Shown: in pieces, positions 11,595-22,463 of the stretch
Layout of the letters: every line of letters begins with the position of its first letter
Numbering within the stretch: the stretch's first letter is position 1
Assembly: GCA_022661535.1 (NCBI GenBank)
Contig: JAKULF010000004.1
Location: 5,580,001 to 5,644,000, forward strand
DNA length: 64,000 bases
DNA from: Eutypa lata
Taxonomy: Eukaryota > Ascomycota > Sordariomycetes > Xylariales > Diatrypaceae
Direction of reading: 5' to 3'
Position numbers and translations under genes: made by a program
The notes under the pieces: generated by a model
The model's database searches: none
What the model was told of the DNA's origin: nothing
The model's input: the letters and a program-made list of their open reading frames with translations, nothing else

Positions 11595-11949
11595 TGTAAA
11601 GCGGAACCCGAACATTCACCACATTAAGCAATGAGTATAAATCGGCAGGAACTCTACTATAACTTTTCTCGTGCCGCCTGGGCACTAGGAAGTCTTAATA
11701 GTTGGTAAATATAATGTATTGGTAATAAAATAATAACAGTGCATTCTCCTTACATGTAGTTACAACCTAGTAAACATCGATTGATGCCTTAGTTTCACAA
11801 AGCTCAATGAGTATTTTCTGTAGAAGACCTCTTCGTTTTTCTAGTTCTAGTCGGCTGTGACAAGACACTCTAAATTCCTAGTCCAATCCGTCTCTTCGAA
11901 CATTAACCAAACTGTATTTCCATATCCCAAACAGCCACCATCAACCCCC
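11595..11949. other. Convergent 3' intergenic region
   Basis: About 355 nt between the convergent S10 peptidase and NmrA-like genes. It is AT-rich with TAATAATAAA-like polyadenylation-type sequence near 11720, and no gene is visible. Confidence 0.5.
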
Positions 11950-13225
11950 TTATTGCGAATGCGCCACCTCACCATTCTCGCCCATACGCACACCAACAGC
12001 CGTACACTCGTCGAGATCCTCAACGGGCAGTCCGAGAATTCCATTATGAAGGCCACGCCTAGACTCATAGTCGCCATCGCCAGTAGGGAAGAACATACGA
12101 CTATACAGCATCTTGGTAAACTGCGCAAAATCGCCCTTCGCAATGGCAGCGCGTCCCTCCCTCCAGCGCTGCTCCGCAGACTCGCGCGTAATCTTCCAAT
12201 CGGAATCCGTAGTGCCCGTGACGCGCTTAACGCTCTCGAACATATCGCGCTGGGAGACGCGGAAGCTCGCGACGTAGACACCCCCATCAACATTATCGTC
12301 GCAGAACCTCGACAGCGCAGGCGCGGCATCGTCCTCGCCATCCGGGAGTTCCTTCAAGCTCAGCAGAGCTGCCACAGCACGCCCGCTCTGCGGCCACGTG
12401 CTGACATTGATAGGCACGTCGCCCTCATCGAACAAAACGAGCTCGCGCTTCGCAAAGTCAAAGCCGAAGCGGTCTGGTCCGCCGCCTAGGCTGAACTCGT
12501 ACCAGAAGTTGCACATCAGAAGGATCAAACGGGGAGCATCACTCCCGAGCGCCGCAACCTCGGCGCGCAGCGCGTCGCGACCGGCGCGGAGCAAGCTGTC
12601 CTCGCACAGGCTGTCGTTGGCCGCGTCGTGGCCGAACCAGTTGGGCAGGACGTACGAGACGCCGGCTTTGGCAGCGGCGCGCAGCAGCTTGGACACTGCA
12701 AGACCTGGAGTTAGCAATTGCTCCCTTTAGGTATCTTAGCGAGGTCTACGAGGTTTCTAAAGTTCTGGTTCCCGAATATGCCCCTTTCAGTAATCTCTTG
12801 AACCAGCTATAAAGGGCAGAAAAGAACTCCCAAAACAACTCACTGGCGCTGCCGCGCGGGGCAGCGATAGACATCGTGATTATAAGGGCTTGGTGGCCCC
12901 GGAGGACATCTACCAAGGCCGCGTCGTCGTCATCTTTATCATTGATGTAGTCGACGCGGGCGATGTGGACGCCGTCGGGAATCTTGCTGGTGCTATCGGG
13001 CCGCGTGATGGCTGTCACGGTGTGCTTTCCGGTCTGCAGGAGGTGCGAAGTTAGGTGCTTGCCCATCTGGCCGCCGGCCTGTTATGTATTGTTTATCTGG
13101 TTAGAAATGGATGGTCATAACACATGAGGAAAACTAGACTAGATTTGACTCACCCCAACAATGGCAACTTTCTCGATGCGGTTGGTGAAGCCCTGAGGCT
13201 GATCTTTGCTATATCCCTTGGCCAT
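11950..13225 (-). CDS. NmrA-like / isoflavone reductase-like NAD(P)-binding oxidoreductase
   Basis: Three exons on the minus strand (13225-13154, 13078-12844 and 12695-11950; introns 75 and 148 nt) give 350 aa. The atypical short-chain dehydrogenase dinucleotide motif, GAGGQMG at residues 24-30, is completed exactly across intron 1. It is followed by TVTAITRPDS, a DY-containing strand (ARVDYIND), ALIITMS and then AAAKAGVSYVLPNWFGHD, all typical of fungal NmrA/CipA-like reductases. The C-terminal part is a variable substrate domain. Members reduce or isomerise phenolic and other small molecules or act as redox sensors; this one cannot be assigned a substrate. The second intron is homologous to a chitinase intron in this window (see introner entry). 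It is convergent with the S10 gene and on the same strand as the DUF4188 gene. Confidence 0.85.
12696..12843 (-). repeat. Introner-like element: intron 2 of the NmrA-like gene
   Basis: This 148-nt intron (phase 1; donor GTGAGT, acceptor TTGCAG, branch site in TTGCTAACTCCA) matches chitinase intron 23378-23523. In the last 49 nt, from CCTCGCTAAGATACCT to TTGCAG, I count 5 differences. Matching blocks also occur in the first half (AGTT-TTTT, CTTT, TAGCT, GTTCA/CTTCA, TTACTGAA). The host genes are unrelated, so shared descent of the introns implies intron copying. Confidence 0.8.
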
Positions 13226-14245
13226 GATGGTTTTATTTTACAAGAAAGATGAGACACTTATCCTGGGTGGCGATTTTGAAAACCCACAGGTATAAGAAAT
13301 AGACACATGTTTATATACAGACCATGAACATTTAGACTAATAATAGCACATATAACAATGGTAGGCACATAGGTTGTTAGTTTAGGACCCAGGAGTGGAT
13401 ATATCGGCGTTAACCCAAATTATATACTCTCTCGGCCCGGAGCGGTCGGACTTACTTGGTCAGGACTAAACCCAGTGTCTGAGCTATAAACGCGAGCGGC
13501 CGGCCGGTAGGATGAGCTTCAAGTAGCAGGGAGGAAGACGGAGATAAAAAGTTATTGCCGGATTTTTACACTTGCTGATGGTTATTTGCTTTATTGCGAC
13601 CTACGAATACTTTGCGTTTCTTTACCTCGGTTTGCATACCATCAGAGAAATGGAACTTGTGCCATATTCCTATCTCCTATATAATAGGTAACGGTTCTAA
13701 TTACTTAGTCATAAGTCGAAGTAAGAGGGTGCTTAGCAGGTTCCCTAGTTTATTGCGTCTAACTAGTCTTGCAAGGCAATAAATTTGCATTTCCACAAAC
13801 CTCTGAGACTGTATAGCGTCGGATTTAGGACCCAACATCCAGCTTGGTCGACCTTGGACCTATTAAGAAATATAGTTAAAGCATCTATTTAAATTGCGTT
13901 GAACTATTAAATCCCGAGAACAAATGAGGGCTTGTCCCTTGAGGACAGATAGTGGGTAAGACAGTGGGAATACTAACTACATAATCTTCCTCCGTTTGTA
14001 AGAAAGTCTCACTAATTCTTTGAGCCTTGCAACTTCTTATCTAGCAAGGTAGTCTATAGGTATCCTTTAGACATAATCACCTTGCAATACTGATATCTTG
14101 GATTGTGGTAAAACAAGGCAGAAGTGAAACAATACTATTTATAGTCTAAGAATTAATGGAGTGAAGAAAACCTTCAGCTACAAAATAACAATATCGCCAA
14201 ATCCCGTCAATTCCCATGCAGCCTACAATACAGGACTGTCCAATA
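13226..14245. other. Gene-free intergenic region
   Basis: About 1 kb between the NmrA-like gene start and the DUF4188 gene stop, both on the minus strand. It holds the NmrA-like promoter (TATA entry) and otherwise only AT-rich sequence with short unconvincing frames. Confidence 0.45.
13310..13317 (-). promoter_or_regulatory. TATA box of the NmrA-like gene
   Basis: Read on the minus strand the site is TATATAAA, 85-92 nt upstream of the ATG at 13225. This is a plausible TATA position for a fungal promoter; transcription start itself is not visible. Confidence 0.5.
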
Positions 14246-15149
14246 CTAATTATTAATACCAGGGAGCTCCTTCTCGGATTTGTATCCCAGTCTGCGCACC
14301 ATAGTCGTCAGAGGGCCATCAGCCCCGACAAGCGTGCTAACAACCTGCTCGCCATCCCCGCCATCCCTGCACTTGACGCTGGTCCTCCCAAACAACGTCG
14401 GCGGCATATTGACGTAGATGCTCTCGTAGGCCTTGCGGGGGACGCAGAAGGTCTCGTGGAAGAAGCCGATATGCTTGTGCGCGGCCTTGACGGTCCAGTC
14501 CCAGGCGTCGCGGTGGACCTTGCCCTGGGCGAAGCGGTGGAGGCCCTCGACGTCGCGGAAGTAGAACACCAGCATGATGGTGTTGTTGGTCTCCGTGTCA
14601 GCGCCACGCCAGTCCGAGTAGCCCAGGAGCCCGTACGAGTCCGCCTCCTTCTGCACCAGGTCGAGGCACTTGTCGAAGTGCACGCTGATCTCCTGGCCGC
14701 CGGGGCTGAGGAGCCCCAGCGGGTGGCTAAAGCGGACGCCGAAGTGGAACACCACGACGGGCTCGGCGGCGGGGTCGGACCCGTAGGCTCCTGATTCGCG
14801 GTTGGGGAGCTGGGAACTGGATCGCCCGGGGATGGTCTCCTTCATGCAATCCCCTCGTGCAAATTGCGCTAGCGTGGTGAATATTGAATTGAGGAAGAAA
14901 AGCGCAGCAGGAAGAATAGCTAGGCGAGTTGGCAGAAACTGCAAGAGGAGGACTTGTCCCAATGCGCCCGTTGCTATGAGAGTACGGGATTTTATGGTGT
15001 CTTTCACGATTTGCTTCTGGTTGTTAGCATCATAGTCCATTAATTGAGAAAGGAAGGCAGTCGCCACTCACTGCAAGGCCAAACGACCCGGTTATCGGCT
15101 TTCGGTTCTTCTGGGGCTTCAATAGCCCACGGAAATCTTGGGTGGTCAT
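14246..15149 (-). CDS. DUF4188 / Af470-type monooxygenase-like protein
   Basis: Two exons (15149-15072 and 15016-14246; 55-nt intron, GT-AG) encode 282 aa. After a short polar N-terminus there is a hydrophobic stretch of about 40 residues (roughly 38-78, one or two membrane helices), then the DUF4188 domain. Visible family features are FHFGVRFSHPLG, YGLLGYSDWRG, a FYFRDVEGLHRFAQG strand, HRDAWDW, KHIGFFHETF and the conserved YVNMPPT segment. DUF4188 is the family of the fumagillin-pathway monooxygenase Af470, a cofactor-independent type of oxygenase in which the ferredoxin-like fold holds the substrate. The exon 1 start is chosen because it splices in frame ahead of the membrane segment. Substrate unknown; family members recur in secondary-metabolite clusters, which fits the neighbourhood. 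Confidence 0.8.
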
Positions 15150-17486
15150 GATATATTCGTCTAAGATAGAGATGTAGAGAGTATCTGATTGTCCGTCAAG
15201 AAAAGTGATGGTGTTTCTGTGATGAATTTCGGTTGCTGCGTGGATGATTATGGTAGTAAGTACACGAGGAACATAAGCGATAGACTATTTTGTAGATAAT
15301 GCCAGGTTCAAGATCTCGTGTTTGCCGTGGTACAGCCTTTATATACTTAGGTGTTTGTCTGCTATTAAATGTATCTGGGTAAGTCATACAACTGAGGATT
15401 ATGGATTAATCCATAATCCATGACTTGTAACATGTTTTATTCTACATATAAGGTACCTAAGATTCGGTAGGTGGCCCACCTAAATCATATGTAACTCATG
15501 ACAGTGAATCCGTCAATATGTAAGATAATTTGACTTGATCCTCTCCCAAGCGGTTCATTGCGGCACTATAGGCGTGTGTGCCATTCAATACATTTATTCT
15601 TAGTTACATGCATCCTTCGCATCCCCCTCGGACTGACAATAGCAGAAATAGAGGCTAGCACTAGAAACGGCTAACGAATGCGAGTGCGGGGCGAAGATGC
15701 CCCGTACCACAAACCTACCAATGAGTGGGAAGACATTCGGAGAGATTCGAATTCCGAATGGATGTCATTGGACAATTCTGATGCAGGTAGTTTCTTACGC
15801 TGTTTCCATACGCAGCATGATGACATAATCTCTTTCAGCTCATATTCCAAGTTACTACGTAGTAGGTGATATATTATTGTATCCAGTTTTTCTTGTAGCT
15901 AGAGGCTAGTATAAATACTGACACTATGAAAATAGATCTAGTGAATGCATTTCTATCCTAGTATATACACGTATAGCCTTTAACTATTGTTGTTCATTAT
16001 TAGAATAGCATGACTAAGTAATTCGTTCCAGAGTTCCTCTGTCATTTGGAAAGTCGTGTGAAGAACGCAGGGATGGGAATGACTTTGTTTTTGACGATAC
16101 AAATAGTGTCGGATGCTGCCTCGGCATCTGGTTAGTTCTTCTAGGTAAAGAACTATTATCGAGATCATGCAAGTATTCCTTCACGATAATCAAATTACTG
16201 TTTAACGGGTATGAGGTTAAGATTCTGCAGTCATTAGTTTTGATCAGTGCACATGTACAAACAAGAAAGGATATAGTACCGCAGCGCAAGGCTGGGGAGC
16301 ATATAGAAGGGCAATGGGGACTAATGTACTCATTTTACTCTTTCTAATATTATTGCAAATTCAAGTTACATGAGAGCACCACCGGAGGCGGAAAGAGGGT
16401 CGGGGGGTGTAAGGCTCGGCAGCAGTATAAAACTGTTAGCCATAATGTGACATTTCAGGCCTAGAGAGGTGTACAGGGCGGGGAAATCAGAAGGTAAATT
16501 GCATTTGTATTGGACATATATCTACCGATAGATAAAGTATTGCCCAAATTCCAGCTTTCCTCAATCATCTAATATCTACTGGAATAAGAATAAGGTGGTT
16601 AAGCAAAGAAATATCATACCCACTAATTAATATCATGCACTGTCTTTTCAGCTACCTAGGTATGTATTTAAACTTGTTTATGGAAGATTAAGGCTGAGTC
16701 CTAATCATATTATAATCAGCAACCACCTTCAAGGATATAGTAGTGATACAAATATGCAATGCAGGTATGAGGCGGCTTACCCCTATTTCATTCCCTCACA
16801 TTGGGTGGCAACTACCATCAGGAGGGCTTCAGGGCTGAGGCCTAATATCTGAAAATCACACAATATATTATCCCTTGTTCTATGTTTCTGTCCTCTGTGT
16901 CACATAGCGTGCTGTCTTGTAAGCTTGCAGTAGTACGCCTCATGCCTACATGAAGAGGCGTTCCTACATTTTAATGATAGATGCACTCTATCACGAAGGT
17001 GATACGTTAAAGTGAAAGTTACCCAACAAAAAAGTAACTCGATAAGTACAACAGCCTAAGAAGCAGGCTCCCGTCTTAAGGCCAACCCCTCATGTTAATT
17101 AAGCAGCACAAGACGAGGGGTAATGCTACATACCTAATTACTCTATTGGCTTTGAACGAATATCGTTTCCTTATACGTATAAGTGGTTACACAAATTCTC
17201 GGAGGATTCTTAATAGTTAAAGAAAAGAACGCGTAATTATTATTAAAACGCCTCGCCCCCAAATACTGGATTGGATATCGGCAGCCTATTTTACCAGGCT
17301 CGCAGCCTTCTATAATTAGCCATTTATTTGCTCAATTATCTCCTTCGCGTATGAATTTCTTTCCACCATTAATCATATAGCTGGTCATTGAACCCGCCAG
17401 TAAAATGTTCTTTATTTTCTTTTTTGTCTCCAAGCTCCTTTCTTATCTGTATATCGAGTCTAATAACCTTCATTCTCTAAGCAGAA
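15150..17486. other. Gene-free stretch, 2.3 kb
   Basis: Promoter side of both the DUF4188 gene (minus) and the second SAT4-like gene (plus). Only short frames without domains are present. One CTACCTAGGTA palindrome lies at about 16652-16662. AT-rich sequence dominates; no RNA gene is recognised. Confidence 0.45.
15336..15345 (-). promoter_or_regulatory. TATA box of the DUF4188 gene
   Basis: TATATAAAGG on the minus strand, about 190 nt upstream of the ATG at 15149. It is a good match to a TATA consensus and implies a leader of about 150 nt. Confidence 0.45.
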
Positions 17487-18662
17487 ATGGCGCCAATAGA
17501 CCTATATCCTCGAGGCTACGGCGAAGAAAGCATTAACCACGGAGCCATTGTCGTGGCAAGTCTATTCATAATTCTTGAGATTGCAATTGTAGCATCACGT
17601 TTCGCCGTGCGTCTATCTTATAAGTCGCCTTGCGGTGTTGATGACTACCTAACTATTCCGGCATTGCTTTTCTGTGTAGGCATGTGCACTCTATTAATTA
17701 GTATGTTTGAACCTTCTTAGAAATATGTGTTGTTGAGCCTAATAATTATGTAGTTGAAGTACACACTTCTATGGCCTATCGCCATTCTGACCCTGTTGAC
17801 GATGGTTACCTTGAGGGCGTAAGTGTTGGGTCGAAACTTCTAGTCGCTATGGAACAGCTCTATTGTGCTGCCATAGCCTTCTCGAAGTTGTCTATATTAG
17901 CATCGTACTTGCGTATATTTGCGTCTAAGTCATACCGAATCATAACTTACGTTGTAATCGGCATCGTGAGCGCAACCGCGGTTTCGGGGGTCGTGGCTTC
18001 GTTCACCGTTTGCCGCCCTTTCTCGTCCCGATGGGAAATGTATCTCCCCGAATATTTCGGCAACTATCAATGCTTCCATACAGCACGGTATTACCAAGGT
18101 ATCAGTGTGCCCAACATTGCTACCGACGTCGTAATGCTAGTGTTACCGTTACCGGTCGTTTGGGGCCTCAATGTATCTAGGAACCAGAAGCTCGCGCTTT
18201 CGTTCGTATTCCTATTGGGTAGTATGTACGTATAGCATTGCTTCAGTCCATATATCATCACGGTATGACACTAATGCAAAACCCCTCAGTGGTTTAATAG
18301 CTGCTATCTTACGCTTTATTGAGGCCTTCCGCGTGTTTGACACCAATCTTGATGGGTTTGAAGCTATGATCACCATTACCATGTGGTCTTCGATCGAAAC
18401 GGGATGCTACCTGATCGCTTCCTGTCTCCCAACGCTCCGCCCCTTTGTTATGAGCGTTTTAAAGAAGGTCGGGAGTGCAGTAAATCGTCCTAAGCCAACA
18501 TTACAGACCTCGGCTGCCCTGCCTCTTGGCCGTATCCGCCCAAAGCAGAAGAAAACGTTTATGTCTTTTGAATTAGGCTCTTGGCGAGGGACTCGGATGA
18601 CAGATGGGAGTCAGAATGATGATAGCCGTTCCATATTACCTGAAATGGTGCCTGCATCGTGA
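17487..18662 (+). CDS. SAT4/rhodopsin-like integral membrane protein (second copy)
   Basis: Three exons (17487-17700, 17754-18225 and 18290-18662; introns 53 and 64 nt) give 352 aa. It belongs to the same family as the gene at 2673-4086: N-terminal membrane helix, the signature GVDDYLTIPALLF, about seven hydrophobic helices, a FSKLSILASYLRIF segment, a VLPLPVVWGLNVSRNQKLA loop and a last helix ending ASCLPTLRPFV, then a basic/polar cytoplasmic tail. The second intron uses the GTACGT donor at 18226; the nearby GTATGT at 18222 would break the frame. Sequence similarity to the first copy is family-level only, so a recent local duplication is not supported. Function is unknown. Confidence 0.85.
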
Positions 18663-19248
18663 TGCTATATTCAGTGCATGGTTATGGCGGATCAAATGAT
18701 GTGGAAGATCGCGAGATTGATTGGTTGTCTTGCTAGACACTTAGGTATCAAGAACTGCAATAGGAACCAATTGTGGATATCTAGACGATTTTATCAAACG
18801 TATATTATATGGATGAACACACTGTAATGGAGTAGGATGAAAAGGCTTTAACCTATGCACTACTAAGCCATGATCAAGAGCGAGGAGTGGAAGGAAAGTG
18901 TAATGCTCTGATGTCTTCTAAGTCGAAGTATTCTGCATACAAAGGTCGACAAGTCGACATTATATATACCGTAGGTGGGCTCTACGTAGCTAAGTGCATG
19001 GCACTGAGCCCTATTGCAATACAAGCAGGGGATCATGAATAGCTGAGCTTGCTAGATTAGGTTACAATTTGATGATAATGTCAGACCTGGCTTTACTCTT
19101 CATTCTCCTGCTATAATTTCGCGAGATACTTTCATATTTTCATGCTACCATTTTCATTAACAAGTTCAGAGTCACGTAACATCGAGTCTGGTAATAATTA
19201 TAATCTTGGGGCCAGGCATGTTCGGAATCGGAACCATCCCTAAATGAC
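18663..19248. other. Convergent intergenic region
   Basis: About 0.6 kb between the second SAT4-like gene and the methyltransferase gene, which point toward each other. No gene or repeat is seen; it probably holds both 3' ends. Confidence 0.5.
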
Positions 19249-19941
19249 TTATTGTTTCTTAGCCATGATCCAAAGAAACGAAGCATCATCAACGACATCA
19301 TGTTGCACTTCAGCAACCAGGACTTCAAGACCAACCTCCCTCACAAGTTTTAATGTCTCCTTTTCTCCCCAGCCGCTCCAGAACATCCAGCCATTTTTAT
19401 CATCAAGCCACTGGTCCATGACGTGACCCTCCATCTCATTGGCCGCGAAATTCGCCAGGAAAAGCCCTCCCGGCTTCAACCAGCGTGAGATCTTCTGTAG
19501 CAGCTCACTCTGCTCGATAAGAGGAAGATGGATGATGCTATAGAATCCGAGCACAGCATCAAACGAGGCATCGGGAAATGATAGGGCGGCCATGTCACCT
19601 TCCTTAAGTACCAATCGAGTCGCTGCCATGTCTTCAGGGTTCCCTAGCAAATTGCTCCTCGCGAGTTCGATTTGGGTACTCGAGAGGTCGTTCGCAGTAA
19701 CGCTGATGTTGGGATAGGAGAGGAGCTTCTGCGTGACTGGAAGTCCACAGCCGCACCCGAGCTCCAGGACATGGAAGCTTCTTGACGGGTCGGACAGTGG
19801 AAGTAGGGCAATGAGCTTGCTCAGATACTTCATTCGTTGCTCGGAATGTGGAATTGTCCATTCGTTGTATTTCGGTGCGATGGCATCATAGGCCGTCTTC
19901 AGGCGAGCTTTCAGATCCTGGGGTACAATTGGTGTTGCCAT
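19249..19941 (-). CDS. SAM-dependent methyltransferase (class I, type 11)
   Basis: Single-exon gene of 230 aa transferring a methyl group from S-adenosylmethionine to an unknown acceptor. Seen: motif I VLELGCGCGLP (residues 58-68), an acidic ND pair after strand 2 (TANDLS), a GDMAALSF motif near the adenine site, FDAVLGFYSIIHLP as motif IV, and WLKPGGLFLANF as the post-motif. The length is normal for small fungal methyltransferases of the UbiE/COQ5-like fold. The start is the first ATG and is followed at once by the usual N-terminal helix. No signal peptide or membrane segment is visible, so it is probably cytosolic. It is the last of the tailoring-type genes in the left part of the window. 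A general detoxification or metabolite-repair role is also possible. Confidence 0.88.
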   Translation of the reverse strand: MATPIVPQDLKARLKTAYDAIAPKYNEWTIPHSEQRMKYLSKLIALLPLSDPSRSFHVLELGCGCGLPVTQKLLSYPNISVTANDLSSTQIELARSNLLGNPEDMAATRLVLKEGDMAALSFPDASFDAVLGFYSIIHLPLIEQSELLQKISRWLKPGGLFLANFAANEMEGHVMDQWLDDKNGWMFWSGWGEKETLKLVREVGLEVLVAEVQHDVVDDASFLWIMAKKQ

Positions 19942-22463
19942 TTGGAAATGAGTCGTGATTAATTAAGTGTGAGGCTTATGATATCGCATATCCTCGAAAC
20001 ATGAACAAAAAGACTTCATGCCCCTGTTCAAAGCTGTTCAAAGTTATTAAAGGTGAAGGTATCGAACGAGACAGGCCGTGGAGTCACCGGCGAGCCTAAC
20101 TAGGAAGGCGGGGTTCATGACACCATCGTGTAGTGTAGATGCTGCTGTGGCGCAGTCCAATGTGCAAGTTGAATGCAAAGAGCAGTCGAAAGACGGAAAT
20201 AATGTGATTGAGTAGCTGCTTCATTGCAGCTTTTCATTTACTCAACTATCAGTATAAGAGCTTCAACAAAATCTAGCTATATCTAACAGTCGATAAACTA
20301 TCTGATTGGGCACATAAGGGCGATTCATCAATTCTCAGTTCCCCGGTTCTTTTTTAATAAAATATAAAGCATTTTATACTGGTCTGCAATATTTACGGCA
20401 AAGAGATTGGAAGATATCAACGAATAGTCAACATTCTTGTGCTAGACGGCGTCAGGACTAACAATCTCAAAGATCGGTTCAAAAATGCATCTCAGGGTGT
20501 TAAGACACACGTTATATATCAAGTTGGAACCCAAGCACTACAGCCTAGCTGTAAGTACAATAGATTCTTGCTAATATATGTTAAGCAGTGATTCCCAGTC
20601 TTGTTGGTCATGTGAAGTTCCTCGATTCTACTCCAGGAAGTGTATATCTTGTTATGGTTTCACCACTAGGAACGTACCAACAAGTGAACCACCCCATCCT
20701 TCAATTTATGACACGTATGTATGATCTTGATATCTATAATCATTATGTATTGATAGGCATTATCATATTATATTCTCGCAAATAAAGAGCTCACAAGGTG
20801 GCATATTCGGAGCATGATAGACTAGATAGTATTCGATCCTAGAACACTTGATATTCAAGGGTATTGAATAAGGTTGAGTTAAAGCTGACCGTTATTATGG
20901 ACCAAAATCAAGAGCTATGGTCCCAAAAGCAGTAGTAACGTTGCAGATCGTGGCATACAATACATTGCCTCTCTACCTTATGTACGTGTGTGTGTGCGTT
21001 CTTATCTGTTTGCATATCTCTTCCTATTTAGGAGTTGCCAAAAGAAGGATACTACTTAGCTAAGCGAATGACAGCCTGCCTTTTTGGAGAACGTGGGATG
21101 TCCCCTACCACTTCGCGTGTGTGTGCAACTTCAACGTGACAGTGATAGTTCCCTTTATCAGTCAAATCCGAAAGAAGAAGAAAAAAGTTGGCAATTAACT
21201 ATGGCGAGACCCAGCTCAACGACCCCGCAGGCCTAGAATTCTGCTGGAGATTGCAGATCCGGACTGTGCCGGATCCTCGATGAAGAACGTGTCTTGAGGC
21301 CTTCCCGATATGTTGGAGATTCCGTTCTTACTATGTAATCGCTATACAACGTAGTAGGCTCCGGGCCCTTCTTCAATTCAACAATTACTTGCATGCCAAG
21401 CTTTGTCCCCGCTAATCTAATTGGTCACATCGACCTCCTAGTTGTTCTTCAAAGGGAAGTTAGTTAGCTATGGTACCTGACTACTGTCGAATCGAGCAGG
21501 TACTAACTAAGTCAGGGTTCAGTGATGCAGCCGATGGGATGGCAAGGGATGGGAAAGTTGGTCATTAGTGCTCAGCGGATTGCACCCAAGAAACTGCAAC
21601 ATGATTACTTCTCATGACCAAATATGGATCCACCCTCGCATCTTTGATTCAGGTGGTAGATAGATGGTTCGATCGGATGATAGCTTTCTACATAGACAGA
21701 TATATCTCATGATGCGGTATTTAGGCTTGCTAAAAGATAGGAAGCTAAAGCAACAAGGAATTTGACTTCCAATTGGGTCATGCACTATGCAAGTACCTAC
21801 CTAGGTACCTAAGCTACGCCATATTAGTTGAAAACTATAATTAGGATTTTGGTTCAGGGGCGGAATGCACCTAAGACCTAACCTGGTCCCCTATTTTCAG
21901 CCCAGAGTTATTGTATTGTACAGGGCTTTATTAAAATCCCTTGCCCTTGCATAGGTATAGGTAGTAGCTACCTAGTTAACTAGGGTCTCAATCGAGGGGC
22001 AACATTCTACACATGCAATAGCAATAGCATCCATACCGCGACGCGTTTTGGAATGACCAAATATGTATAAGTTCAAAGGATCCCTTCGATTGGTAATGTC
22101 TCAGTGACATCAGACGCCAAGATCTGGGGAATGTAGGCTGTTCCCGAGCTAGATAGCTCCCTAAGTTGGACGGAACCTTCTCACTATTAGAGTCCGGACC
22201 GATGGTTGCAATTGGCAGGTAACGTCAAGCCACGGCTCAAAAGGCTACGAGAGTTCGATGGAATGTCTCAAACTAGAGGATGATAACACAGATCCTATAT
22301 ACCATCCCAAATGGCGTTGGTAGTGTTGGACGTACAGATGACCCTCAGAGGATCCTCCAGGAGCTAATCATATAAAGTTACCAGTCCGTTCCTAACTTTC
22401 AGTCCGTGAGCTATTGCTCTATAGCAAGATAATCAAGTCGTTTATCCAATACTCAGCGATACA
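19942..22463. other. Gene-free stretch, 2.5 kb, upstream of chitinase
   Basis: No supported gene. A plus-strand frame at 20588-20785 has no domain. A short GT run lies near 20989-20998, and TACCTACCTAGGTACCTA palindromic sequence at about 21794-21811. The last 100 nt contain the chitinase TATA box. Confidence 0.45.
22371..22376 (+). promoter_or_regulatory. TATA box of the chitinase gene
   Basis: TATAAA 93 nt upstream of the chitinase ATG at 22464, with a pyrimidine-rich leader between. Spacing fits a short 5' untranslated region. Confidence 0.55.
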
